Assembly: GCA_009869945.1 (NCBI GenBank)
Contig: WIXG01000162.1
Coordinates: 1-64,000 of the forward strand
DNA length: 64,000 bases
Reading direction: 5' to 3'
Source of the DNA: Mesaphorura yosii
Taxonomy: Eukaryota; Arthropoda; Collembola; Poduromorpha; Tullbergiidae
This document shows, one piece after another, positions 12,155-24,300 of this stretch; the stretch's first letter is position 1, and each line of letters opens with the position of its first letter. Both the position numbers and the translations under genes were made by a program. The notes under the pieces were generated by a model that was not told the DNA's origin, ran no database searches, and worked only from the letters and a program-made list of their open reading frames with translations.

Positions 12155-14345
12155 TTCTCCAAGTTTAAGTGCTGAGTGTTGTTGTGTTGCGGAGTCCTGT
12201 TTTCTCACTCCCAGGTTTGTTAACTTCGGCGAGGGCGTTGTTGGTTGATCGTTGACACGGGAGTGGCCGTTTTAAATGACTAAAATCGCGGTTGAATAGA
12301 TTAGAATGAATGACTCGAACTGGGGTGTGATCACTAGCTTGGCTTGAATGTTGAGTTACTGCATACGAAAATTACACTGTCTGTGTCTGCAAATAATCAA
12401 ACACAACACAACGGTCAGTGATTCCAACTTATTGCCAAGGCTTGTCAAAATGCAGCTAGCTTATATTGAACTCTCGCCTTCTTACCTTGCAAGGAACCAA
12501 ATTGGTGAGGAATCCGGTGATTTGCTTCTTTCAATAATTAACCGGTCGGTCAGTCCAAATCAACTGTGAATCTTCTCAAGCATGCAGGTTTAATAAATTG
12601 TTGTGGTCGGTAAAATCTTGAGTATGATTAAAAATATTTGGTAGCGTCAGGTTAAAACAGAAGATAAGTAATAACTTCTTACAATTAATTCATGAATTAG
12701 CTACTTATTACGTATATCGTTTGCTAGTGAAGGAAACAAGTTAACAATGGGCAATAATTTAAAACTAGCACTTGCTGATATCAATTACTTTGAATCGTTT
12801 CCTACAACAATATATACTTCTTGAAAGCCTTGTTACGTATATTGTATTGGGTAATCAACTACTTAGCTTTAGTAAAAATAGATTTTAAGCACAGTTTGCA
12901 TGTACCGATCACTAAATTGCCTTGTGTGCGTTAAGTAATTTGGGGTAAGGACAGTTCAAGAGAAAGAACGACTCAAAAGAAGTAACAAGAGGAAGTGTCT
13001 TAAAATATCTATGCACAATTAAATAACTTACTCGCCTACTGCTAACCTTTTCTGTTATCAGTGCTCAATGCAGTTGCAGTTAAAACTATTTATAGTTGTA
13101 CAGGTAGACAAACTTAATTTATTACAATCGTCTCGCTTCTTCATTTGGGATTGGATTAGAATTCTACGACCTGTGCCGTGCCGTGCCTGTCGCGCCGTTT
13201 GTTCACTTGAGTACCGTACTAGTTAACAATACGCTAATAAATACACCTAACGAGTTAGTAAAGTAGAATTATGGTATCGTTAATTATTAAACAAACCCGA
13301 TCGACTGATTATAAAAATTCGCCACTGATATTTTACAGGAGATAGAGACGGAGGACGACAGAGCAGCGAGAAGCGCACACCACACCACCACAACAATAAA
13401 CAAATATACACACGAATATACACACGAAGGTCCCACAATCGGATCGAGTCGCAATGCAATGCCAATCCAACCAAGCAAGAAGATCTCACAAACGAGGAAC
13501 GGGCCAAAAATGAATTTGAGTCGGAGTGGAAAAGAAAGGATAGCGAATAGATGAATAAACCAACCAACCAGGCATTGTAGGCATGCTCATCTACATAAAT
13601 ACATCAACATGATCTTGCAACTTTTCTTTCTTCTCGCTCCGATCCGCCTGCCTGCCCGAAGCCGAAGCTAGACAATCAAAGCACTCACTCCAGCAGCAGT
13701 GGCGACCGTGGCAGGCAGGCAGCGACAGCGACCAGCAACGGGTGCATCTCATTATGCGAGGCATGGCACATGGCATGGCGCCTCATCCTGACGTTTTCAT
13801 TTGCCTGTGCCCGTAGTCGCTTTTGCAACTTGCAACACAACGTTTTGTGTACCTCACTCACAAATGGCCACGATACAATACACCGAAGATACGATAATAA
13901 ACGTGCTGCAATTGTAAAGTTCGAGAAAAACTACAACTACACACGAGACGCGAGTACAGCGTTTAGCCAAGTAGCTTTCAGTGTGGTGGCACGGGCACGC
14001 TTCAAGCAAAAAAAGAAGCAAACGTCCTGAGGTACTGCTGCGAGCCAGAGTGGCATATTTGATTGCGTGCACCGTCCACATGTTCGCTGCTCGTATTATC
14101 CATTTCCATAGCATTGTGCAATCGGAATCCTCAATCAAAAAAAGGCATGAAACTGAAAGTGCGGATTGCATCCACATTGTTCTGAAGGGGCAAATTGATA
14201 CCAGAAAAATCGCCGGTTTTATAAAGAAGATTAGATGAAAGGCGCAGACTAGAATGATGGCTTCAAGAAACGTAAAGACAGGATTCGGTTCAGAATTTCA
14301 TTAAAATCGTCCAAAATTCAGTTCTTAAAGCTAGTCAGCGTATTC
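12155..14345. other. Interval between G3BP start and USF3-like gene 3' end
   Basis: About 2.2 kb with no supported coding exon. The part nearest 12155 should be the G3BP promoter and 5' UTR. An in-frame extension of the first exon to 12208 exists but begins with GTG and lacks a polypyrimidine acceptor, so I treat it as 5' UTR. The part near 14345 should be the 3' UTR of the minus-strand bHLH gene. No repeats or RNA genes were recognised. Confidence 0.5.
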
Positions 14346-17300
14346 TTACTTTGGCGTAAGATTATTCACAAAGTAACTAAAGTTATTCGCTTGATTCACG
14401 CTTGTCTGTTGCTGCTGCTGCTGCGGCGGGTTTCCGCTGTTGCCACCCGGATGATGGTGCGAGTGCGAATGACTGTGGGTCTGGGACTGTGCCTGCGAGC
14501 CTCCGTGTCGGTGGTCTTGTCCGCCTGGGCCAGAAACATTGTAGCTTGACGTGCTCGAGCTGTTTAGTCGCTTATCGTTGATTTCTGGAAAAATGGTACT
14601 CAGATTAAAATTAGTCACGGACGACGACGAAGGCGGATGACTGCAATGGTGATGCTGTTGATGACCATGCGTGTGGGTGTGACTGTCGGGGTGAGGAGCA
14701 GATGGGACTGGGAGAGGATGCTGCTGCAGAAATATTTGTGGCGTGGTGGTCGAAGCCTTTGTGACGGGGGCTGGAGTGCTGAGATAATGCGTCTGCGCGC
14801 CGTGGTCCATGCTCAGTGAACTATTCTCAAAGTAGTTGAACTGCGATCCTCCAGCGAAATGCGAATGTGAGTGCGACTGCGACTGGGGTGAGGATTGGGG
14901 CTGCTGATGCTGGTGATGTGCATGCGCAGGCTGAAAAGGCGCATTGTAATTCGTGACAGTCGCACTTCTGGCACTGGCCACACTGACTTCCGGTTTCGAG
15001 ACTGATATTTGACTCGTTGACGGATTTCCCTGAAAATTATTCCAGTTGCTCGTGGTTTTGCGGATTATTGCTTCAGTGCAGTAGCTGTCATTGCCCGCAC
15101 CCGCCGCGGTTGCGTTACTTCCCATCAACGTACTCACAGAGAACGGATTGTGACTGCTGTGGGATGAATTTCGGCTTGCTTTCTTGTTGCTGGTCGCAGT
15201 CGGCATGTTACTATAATTCGTGCCGGAAGGGTCCGTCATCCAGTTGACCGTGGGATGCCTCTGATTAGCAAATGGTGGTACAAATCTGCTTGTCGAGTTT
15301 GATGAGTTCTCAGTGCTCGGGCACGGCTGTGAATCAACCAGCGTTCTAAAACTACTTCCATGCTGCGGTGGATGAATCGAGCTTGCATATTGCACCAATG
15401 CATTCGGCTGGTCAAAATAGTTTGCGCTGCTGCACCCAGGCTGAGAATGGCCAGATTTTACCGAGGAACTTTGCGAATTGGAATTGTTTCTTTCACTATA
15501 AGCTTGATTGTAGACAACAGAATGCCTTGGCGCCGACGAAGACACCGCCACCGGTTGATACAATGACTGCGTCTGAACCTGGGGCTGAGCGAAATATGTT
15601 GGCTGTTGATTCTGTGAGCTCGAACCTTGAGCATGGTTTGAATTGTTGGGCGGACCTTGCTGCTGATACGCATAATTTGTTCCAATCGTGTAATCAGAAC
15701 GGTGTGGGAAGCTCTCATTTCGTTTCTGGAAAGAAGGCTCGGTCAAGTAGAATGGAAAGTGTTGAGACACCTTAGAAGATTTCTGTCCGGCTTTCGCAGA
15801 ATTCACGTCCAGATTGTAACTACTCGTGTTCAGGGGCTGAGACGGTGGCTTGGAACTGCCACTCCCTGCTTCACAGGACTGGAAGCCTTGTACTTGGGTT
15901 TGATTGCATTGCGATGTTGTAACAGGATAATTTGTAGACGTTTGTGCGCCGCCTGATGCCTGTTGAAAACGTGCTGGCGCGGGTTGGGCAGCGCCAGTTG
16001 AAAGTCCGTCTTGACCATCATCATAGGGATGAGCATTGTACTGCGATGGCTGATCCAGCAGGTGTATAAATGGTTGATTAGTGTCGCCATGAGCCAGAAA
16101 TTGATGGCCTCCATGCGTATCAGTTTCGCCATCTTTCCTCCTTGATACGTGTGAAGACGTTGGAAAGCCAGATATGGCTGGTCGAAAGAGTTCGAACGGA
16201 ACGTTCGGATGTGACAAGGATGGCAGAAATGCTGTGGAGGTCGAACTTTTAGTAGATGAGGCGGCTGTATCACCGAGTGATTTTTTAGTCTGGCCGGAAG
16301 GACTAAAGCTGCTGGAACTTCTTTGCTGGGCTGAACTTCTGAAAGGCATGAATTGCGAGACTTTTTCACAGCCGCTACCTTTTGGTGAGGTGATCACAAA
16401 CGGCTGTGGTTGTGGATGGGAATGACTTTCTCGTGGTGACTGCATGGGAAGATGGTTAGTCCTTCTCGTTTCGGAGTGTTCTGACACTCGCTGCGTCTTG
16501 CTTTTCGACGCAGCATCTGAACTTGTCGGTGATTTCATCGCAACGCGGATATTATCGGCCGCTTTAATGTTTGCTTTCGCCGTGGCCGGTTTGCGACTCC
16601 TCTTATTTGCGATAGGTTTACTCAGCGTCTGCCCAGGGACATCTGAAGAGGGTAACTGGAATTGCTTCAGAGACTGAACTTCCTCGTTACTCTGCTGGCC
16701 GGAAGCAGAATTACTTTTCCTACGTGATGAATCTGCTTGTTTAGAACCAGCACTGGTCGACACCGGATGCAAAGCAGTAAAAACGCAAGAGTTTCCAGTG
16801 TTCGTGTTCTGTTTATCTTCTCTGGTTTGTTTCGTTGATTTTGAATTAGAAACTGTCTCAGGATTTCTGGACTCGGCAAGACTTCTTTTGTTTGGTCTCT
16901 GAGGTGTAAAAATGCTGTTAAACTTGGACTGGACTGAGGAAGATTCGCCAAGTTGAGTTTGTGACCAAGAATATGGAGCAGAGTCCAACCCAGTCAAAAT
17001 TGGCTCACCCATGCCAATACTGCTTGGAGTTGCACTTCCGGAGGCAGTGTCGTTCTCCAGAAGCACAGAATTTATCGCAAAAGAAGGTCGACCGCAACCC
17101 AGCAATCCCGTGTTTGTCTTCTGACCGAACACGTTGTCACCAAGAAGGCTGTCTCGTGGAAGGAGTGGAAACATTGACAAAAACATTTGGGTAGGAGAAA
17201 TTGGCGATTTTGCCGCCAAGTGTGAATTTACGACCGAAGTCCACTCAGTAGTCAGTTCCATCAGTTCTGATGAACATACTGGGTGCTCGTCAATTAGACC

Positions 17301-19392
17301 GATGCTCCTTGCAATGCATTCGCTTATTTTGTCCTCTGAGCTCAGTGACACATCCTCTTCTTCCAAAAGACGCCCTAAATCTGCTGAACTTTGCGCAGAC
17401 GTAGCTGGAATCGTTGCCGCTTTACTTGCTGGCTTCTGCTTTTCATTTTGAGCAATTTGATTAAGCTTACTGGAAGTTGATGTTGATTCCTCTGCAGAAG
17501 TGGCTGATTCAATAGGATGCGAGTTTGAGGTTGCTGTCTGTTGTGGAGTTTCGGCTTCGCCTACTTGGGGTGCCAGTGTCAGCTCCTCCACGCTTCTTGA
17601 GCATGGTGTTTCCACCTGCTGCACTTCAGAAGCATTACTATCTAGCTCTTCAGCGGACGCCAATGTCTTCTCTACACCCGAACTTATGTCATTTATGCCC
17701 GGTTGACCATCGATCGCATTGCTCTGCCTGTTCTTTGCACATGTATACGATGCAGCTAGTGGACTCGTGCTTTGGACGTTAGAAACCTTATCATGCTCAG
17801 GAGTAGGACCCGCATTGGACTCTTTTTCAGTCTCTATTACAGCAGGAACCTTCTCTTGCAATTCTGCAGAAGGTTCTCCATTTTGAGATATTTGCGGACC
17901 TTCGGCAGGTTGCGCAGTGGTGGTCAAAGTCCCCTGGACAGTACTCCGCTTGTCCGCTTCGGAGTTGGCATCAGGTCGTTCGTCCTCGATGTCTTTGGAA
18001 ATGTCAATTAATTCTGGCGACGGACTTCTACGTTGAATAGTGCTTTCTTTGATAGTGCTTGATTCAGTCGGCTCTTTCGAATTGACCACTGCTTCCTTCA
18101 CTCCAATCTCGACTTGCTTTGAGGATTCACAAGCTTTTTTCGCCAATAGTTCCAATCGTTTCTTTGAATTTCCTCTGGGCTTGAACTTTTTCCGAGGCAG
18201 GGGTTTCCGAATACATTTGATGGGTATCTTCTGAAGTGAACATGAAGGAACTATCAGTTTAGGAAGAATACTTAAGCTTGCATCGTTTGTCTTCGATGTT
18301 GTGTTTGCTCCAAACTGATTCACAGCGGACGACGATTGAGGAAGTGAACATGTGATAGGAGTTGTTAGGAATATAGTTGGTCTCAATTGCTGCAAAGACA
18401 GGTTCTGGAATCCAACTTGCCCGGAAAATGTGACTGGTGTCAGCGTGGAAGACAAGTTTATAGTTACAGGCATTCCAGTGCTGATTATTGGCTGGGCGTT
18501 CTGCAGATTCGACGGAGTTAAAGGAACCACTGATTTTGACTTTGACGATGAGGAGGCAGCTGGCTTTTTAGCAGGCAATACTATTTTGCAGTCCTTGGAT
18601 GTTTCTGATTGGCCACTGGTAGACTGCTGTTTTTGCACAATGCCTCCACCGATGTTGTCAGTCTCATTGGAATCAACTTGGTTTCCGGGTGCGGACTCAG
18701 CTGCAGCACCACAGACATTGGTTTCCTTCTCAGCTGGGACACTTGGCGAACCTGAATTGCAAACATTGTTTATTGAGATAATTGCAATGCAAAGTGGAGT
18801 CGTGGACTAATTGATATAACATTACCAGTAGTCGCACCATGGTTCTTGCGAACAGTGCACTTTAGCTTTGAGACGGTTGTCTTCCTTCTCCTGGAAATGT
18901 TACCGCCCTTGCTAGGATCGGCATTTTCGATCTCTTGCGAAATGAGTTTAGAAGACCATTTACGCCTTTTCTTCCCCAGCAATTTAATTGACGGGCCAAG
19001 TGGTATTGTTATGTTGGCTTGTTTCAGCAGCGCAGTTAGCTGTCTCACACGTATGATCAACTTGTTTACTTCTTCTTGCAGCTGGTGGACTTTCTTGCCT
19101 GAAAAATATATTTTGGTGTGGGTTAGTAAAACCTCCCCTAACTTAGTTGGGTAGAAGGGACGACACCTGTTTCCTGTGGTTGGCATTTCTCGACCAGCAG
19201 TCTGGAATTTGTCAGTCTAATCTCTTTAATGAACTGCGCTGATTTTTCCAAAATGTCTATTTTAGTCATGGTTTTTGCGGGATCGTAGAATGGCAGGAGC
19301 TGAGCCAACCCATCGAAGGCTGTATTTAACCTGTCACGGCGCTGCCTCTCCCATTCTTTGCACTTGCTCGTGTCCTTCATTTTCTTCGTCAT
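14346..19392 (-). CDS. USF3-like basic helix-loop-helix transcription factor
   Basis: Nuclear transcription factor. Exons are 19392-19167, 19098-18826 and 18751-14346, phases 1 and 1, 1634 aa. The bHLH is at residues about 10-65: basic ERQRRDRLN, helix 1 AFDGLAQLLPF, loop, helix 2 KIDILEKSAQFIKEI, followed by a coiled segment VHQLQEEVNKLIIRVRQL and the basic stretch LGKKRRKW. The rest is one 4.4-kb exon: low-complexity Ser/Thr/Gln/His-rich sequence with a basic patch (PLPRKKFKPRG), a His/Ser-rich zone and a Gln run near the C-terminus. Two short motifs match vertebrate USF3 from memory: YCTEAIIRKTTSN (USF3 YSAEALIGKTSSN) and NFNLSTIFPEI (USF3 NFNMTSLFPEI). The basic region has Cys where many bHLH proteins have His, but keeps the Glu-Arg-x-Arg-Arg core. 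The USF3 assignment rests on those motifs; bHLH membership is firm. Confidence 0.85.
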
Positions 19393-19910
19393 ATCGGCAA
19401 GTGCAATTCAACAGTCACATTTAACGCCCAATGACTCCAGGAATCTAACACAACACAACCGTCAAAGCGTCAACAACCAGGCTAGATACGTTATTATCAT
19501 TAAGTTGGCCCATACCATCTCCTCCACTACACACGCGAACTGGCTCCTAGTCCTGGTGTTTTGGTCATATCACCATCACCATCATGTCATCTACTAATGC
19601 ATTCAAAAAATTACTTCCTGATCAAAGTTACTCTCATATCTTTGAATCTATTTGTATCCTGATTCTGCAACTGTCTCTGACTTTTGTGCGAACCACCAAA
19701 GCATCAGATGGCAAGAAAGAATGAGAAAAACCTTGGAAGAATCCTGAATGTAAACAAACCACGAATTCGAATATTTTTATAAAATTAACATTTAGAACAC
19801 ATCAATGCTGCTATTTTTAATAATATTTTAGTACTTGTGATCGAACTCGCGACAATTAATTATTAGCAATAAGACTTAACCAGAGAAGCCTTGGTCAAAC
19901 ACATTTTAAA
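19393..19910. promoter_or_regulatory. Presumed bidirectional promoter between USF3-like gene and 104-aa gene
   Basis: The two start codons point away from each other and are 518 bp apart, so promoters and 5' UTRs of both genes must lie here unless there are distant non-coding exons. No clear TATA box with fixed spacing was identified. A CAC/CAT tract lies near 19565-19585. The assignment rests on gene layout only. Confidence 0.5.
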
Positions 19911-20386
19911 ATGAATAAAGATGTTAAAAGCCTTCAAAGAGACATTTTAAACGCCGTCTTAGCCAAAAAGTATGGTCTGCTTTTCTTCACAACTTTCTTA
20001 TCACTTTCACCACCTAACTATACTTTCAATGTTGCATTTATTACACCAATTTCAGGATTTCAATCAGGCGGAAATGGATGGAAGTGAATGCTTTGGCGAA
20101 TGCCCACCAACTCATTCTCTTGTAAGTCTGAGATTGAATTTGGAACCAGTATTTCCAAGGGCCAGGCGCACTTCAATACATACTCTCACTTTGCAGGCCT
20201 TACCAGGCACAATTAAATTACATGACTCAGGTGGTCGAAGAGCGAAGAAGTTTGCTCTCCCAGGTTCAGGATCATTCTAGTCAGGGACAGGATCACGACC
20301 ACAACTCCGTCGGCGAAGCTTCAGATTCGTGTGATTTGGGAAAGCAATCCCACGCTATTGCTCTTGATTCTGCAAGTGAAAGCTGA
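19911..20386 (+). CDS. Small three-exon coiled-coil protein, 104 aa, unknown function
   Basis: I reconstructed this gene from splice sites. Exon 1 19911-19969 (MNKDVKSLQRDILNAVLAKK), donor GTATGG; exon 2 20056-20121, acceptor TTTCAG, donor GTAAGT; exon 3 20197-20386, acceptor TTTGCAG, stop TGA. Phases are 2 and 2, the introns are 86 and 75 bp, and the joined frame is open for 104 codons. Residues 10-70 are rich in Leu, Lys, Arg and Gln (RRKWMEVNALANAHQLIL, YMTQVVEERRSLLSQVQ) and look helical or coiled coil; the tail is Ser/Asp/His-rich. No signal peptide or membrane segment is seen. Canonical AATAAA signals follow at 20549 and 20571. I do not recognise the family. It is the only plus-strand gene I can support and is divergent from the bHLH gene. 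Reading exon 3 in a different frame gives a competing but unspliced open frame, which I reject. Confidence 0.72.
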
Positions 20387-20548
20387 TAGCTGTCATTGCC
20401 TTGAAACGGACTGTGTAGAAAAATTGTGATATTGTGCGAAAAGCTAGAACCTAAAATGTCGTCATTTTTAATTATTTATTCTTAGGTTTAAGTCATCAAG
20501 TCATACAGAAACTGGTTTTACTTTACTTATAGAATTGGATAAAATAGT

Positions 20549-20576
20549 AATAAAATCTGCAGTATTCTCAAATAAA
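20549..20576 (+). terminator. Poly(A) signals of the 104-aa gene
   Basis: Two AATAAA hexamers on the plus strand, at 20549-20554 and 20571-20576, lie 160-190 bp after the stop codon of the small gene. This is a normal 3' UTR distance. Confidence 0.55.
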
Positions 20577-21330
20577 ACAAAAAATTGTATACACTGCATC
20601 CCTGCTAAGATTTGCATATGGTCGCATGAACTTATTTCCTATTTCGTAAGTTAAATAATATTTGTAACGAAGCTGAGTACAAAAGGTTGCCTCAGACAAG
20701 TCATGTTTATAAAATCTTAGCAGTAAGTAAGAAAGCCTTCAGTACAAATGAATGAGAACGGTTTGGTGAGTCGGTCAGCTGCTGAATGTTACGACGGAAT
20801 GAAAAGTTGCAATAAAAGGAAAGCGATGATGCTAGAAATTTCCAGCGAGTAGTAGCAAGGAAAATGTTGCTGTAACTATTGTTGTGGACTATCTTTAAGT
20901 ATTAATGTTTTATGGCTCTGGAGAAGGCAAAGGTACTTCACTTAATGGCTTGCTTATCTCTAAGTTAAAAAGCTACTAGTCGCTGCTTAAATTATAATTT
21001 TCTCATAAGCATTTTTGCAACAACGTGGAGCCACCTCAACAAAACATATTCGTTCCTACTGAACTTTAAATAGAACTCTGTAGTTATTAGAAAAAGTCTT
21101 TTCATGTCGTTCATTGAGGCACTTATCGCTTTCTCTCCACCCGCCCTACAAGTTTACAGCTTTTTCTTTACGCAAGTAACAATGGAACAAGTAACAAATT
21201 GCATAATAATCGACGACCTTAGCAGTAATGTCAAAACCTGTAGATTAAATAGTAAGCCCTAAGTAGATATTTTGCTCGAATATTTGTGATTCCAGTGTCC
21301 GCACGTTCGGTTAGGATTTCTTCGACGCGT
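20577..21330. other. Convergent 3' intergenic region (small gene / afadin)
   Basis: About 0.75 kb between the poly(A) signals of the plus-strand small gene and the stop of minus-strand afadin. It should contain the afadin 3' UTR. AT-rich, with no open frame or repeat of note. Confidence 0.5.
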
Positions 21331-24300
21331 TTATGCTTGCTTTTCTTGTTCGTCTGTGTTATTGTTGTTTATGTTGTTCGTGATTGCAACCGGAGTCTCA
21401 ATTTCTCTTTGCGCTTTTGAAGTTTTTACTTTATCCTTTGGAGTCTCCACCTGTCCGGTTTCCATTGCAAACATCTTCATCTTTTCTTTAAATGTCAGTT
21501 TCTCAGGTTTAGGCGTATTCGATTGTTTCTGGTTCTGTTGCTCGGCAAGCCGTCTCCACCTCGGGTCTCTGTACACTTCTTGTGCTCCAATCACACCTGT
21601 TATTAAATCAGACACGGGTTAATTGCATGGTTCATCACTGTACTCCGCTTTGAATCTTTGCGACATGTAGCTCGGCAATTACCGGGTGTACTTCCAAATG
21701 ATCCGGCTCCAACTCCATCCGGACTGCGCGGGCTTGATAACAAAGCTGTGGCTTCAGTCAAAAATACCTGTGCAAATCATTTCTTGTTAAACGTACGCAT
21801 TTGAACTAGCTTTCGCTACAACTTATGTTCACCAATGTAACTTACGTTTGGATCTTCTCGAACACGCTCTAATCCAAGATGAGACGTAGACGGCTCATTT
21901 GTGTCAACTGTCTCATTGAAAGAAACGCTCTTCTTGTCAGATTTAAGTCGAGGTGAACTACTTTGAGTAGGAGAAACTTTATGTGGAGGAGGCGACCCCA
22001 TTTGTCCTCTGAAGGAGAGAGCCGGAGGCGACGTTTTCGGAAGTGACGGGACCAAGTTCTGTGGACTCAATACAATCTCAGAAGGATGAACGGAAGATGG
22101 AGTGTCCAGTTTTGGTGGGAATGATGATCTATAAGGTGATTGGTAAGACGTAAATTGTTGCTGTTGCTGGCCCTGTCTTCTCATTTCTTCCTCCTATTGA
22201 AAAAACCACATACAATATTCCGTTCCCTTGAGTGTCAGATTATAACTGATAACTTACTCGTCTTTTCTGTGCTTCCCGCACCAATCGATCTTCTGCGGCT
22301 TGTGTGGCTTCTAATTCTAGTCTCTTTCGCCGCATCTCTTCGATTTTTTTCGCTCGAGCGTCATTCATATCTTTGGCACTTCCGTTCACTCCAGGAGGCA
22401 CTGTACTGTTCGTTCCGTGTTGGATTCTAGTTCGTTCCAAATCCTCCTGAATTCTCTTCACCATCGCCTTGCGGTCATCCTCGTCATCTTCGGCGTCGCC
22501 GCCTTCGTCCTCCTCATCTCGTTTGTTAAGCTCCTCTGCTCTTCGTTGAAATTCTCTTTCGAGCCTAAACCAAAAGGGAGAAAACCATAGTTTGATTAGT
22601 AATTTGAATGATTAAGGTCAGTAAGAGTTAGTTTTCTCCGTAAACTTACTTCAGAGCTCGAAGCTGCTCCTCCTGAGACGGGTTGCGATTCGCACCCAAG
22701 TTTTCTAATTCAAGTATTTGCTGATCACGCCAGTACTTTGCCGCTTCTTTCCTTCGTTGTAGCTCTCTTTCCTTCTCTTCTTTACTCCAAGGGTTTGGTC
22801 CTACATTGGGATTTATGTGATCGCTCTTATTAGATCCGTTAGTGGGGAATCTATATTCATCTGGAAGCGGAGGCCGACCTGGTACGAATTCTTCAACACC
22901 ACTACGATATGGCTTTGGCGCAGTTTGTGGAGGATGATGGACTCCTTGTCGAACGTTTGGTGGCACACTTCCAGGGTAAACGAGTCTACCTTGTTGTGCG
23001 TTGTATCGATGTGCACCTGCAATTAATCAAGTAATTCTTGAGGTCGAAGTTGAGGACTTGAAATGATGTGACTCGTTACCTTGATAACTCTGCTCTGCTT
23101 TTCTCATCATAAGCGCTGCCCTTTCTTCCCTTCTTCTCAATTCGTCTTGCATTTCTAACATTTTCGCTTCCTGTCTCAGCAAATTCTGGTTCATGTGAGA
23201 TTGGGGATGCAGGCGACTATCTTGGCCCCAATGTTGATTAGAATCGCCGTGATATGACGAGTTCAAGTTTGGAGGCGGTCCCCTTTGGAACATTGCTCCG
23301 GGTGCAGAAGGAGGGCGAAGTCCCCCAGAGGAGATGTTTCCAGCGGAGCTCGAGTAGGGAATATAAGTTCGAACTGGAGTATTTACAGGGTTTGAGGGAG
23401 GTGGCGCCTGAGTGTAGTATCCAACATTTTGATAAAAACGATCTTCCTCACTCTGCAAATGCAGCGCCGGGGTTGAAGGCTGCTTCGACCCAATCTCTGA
23501 ACGGTGTGGAGGATCAGTCAAACTCTGGATTGATCTAATGAAAATAAAAGCAAGAATTTGAACACAATCGTTGGATTTGTGAAATTGTTCTGGGACGAGC
23601 GAATTTAAAAGGCCATTGCAATGCGACATCTAAACTGTTTGGTCCCTGATTTTTCTTTTGCACGAGTGCTAACAAGTTCAACAATAATAATTCATGAAAC
23701 TAGAATTGTTGATAGCTTTGTGCGTTAACTCGTCATTATTCTCTATTGAATACTTGTAGCATAGAGAGAAAGGAACCTCGCTAACCTGGACCTGAATCCA
23801 CCATGTTGAATCTCCATACTTTCAGTGTGACGGTGCATCGGCGGTTTGTTTTGTGGATACCCTGCAGTCGGAGGGTAGTTATTCGGATATCTTGAAGCTG
23901 AAGGTGAGTCCCCGGCCATGGGGGGTGGGACTAAAGTATTCTGAACCATTCTGGCCTCTGGAGGATTATCACTGTTTAATGACGGAACTGATTTCGATGA
24001 GTGGATTCTCGGTTGCATCATAGCGTGAAGACTTCCGTCCGTGAGGTCAGGATTGTGTTCCTGGTGCACCTTGGAAGGCAAATCTCGTTCACTCAAGCGC
24101 CGATGCCCATTGAATCCTCCTGCGGAAAAGGATACAATATTAGTGATTCAGTTCTTCATTCAGAGAATTCACAAAACGAGGTTAACTGAACTTAAATCAA
24201 CACAATCGTCGAATTAGAAGTGAATCATGCTGAAGAGGAACATCAACGAAACTAAACTTTGTCTCAGGTGCTCAAATCGTCACGCGAGGCAGTACTCAAA

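Noticed and set aside
12155-12208. In-frame 5' extension of G3BP
   Set aside because: It begins with GTG, has no polypyrimidine tract, and the conserved MVM[DE] start lies at 12154.
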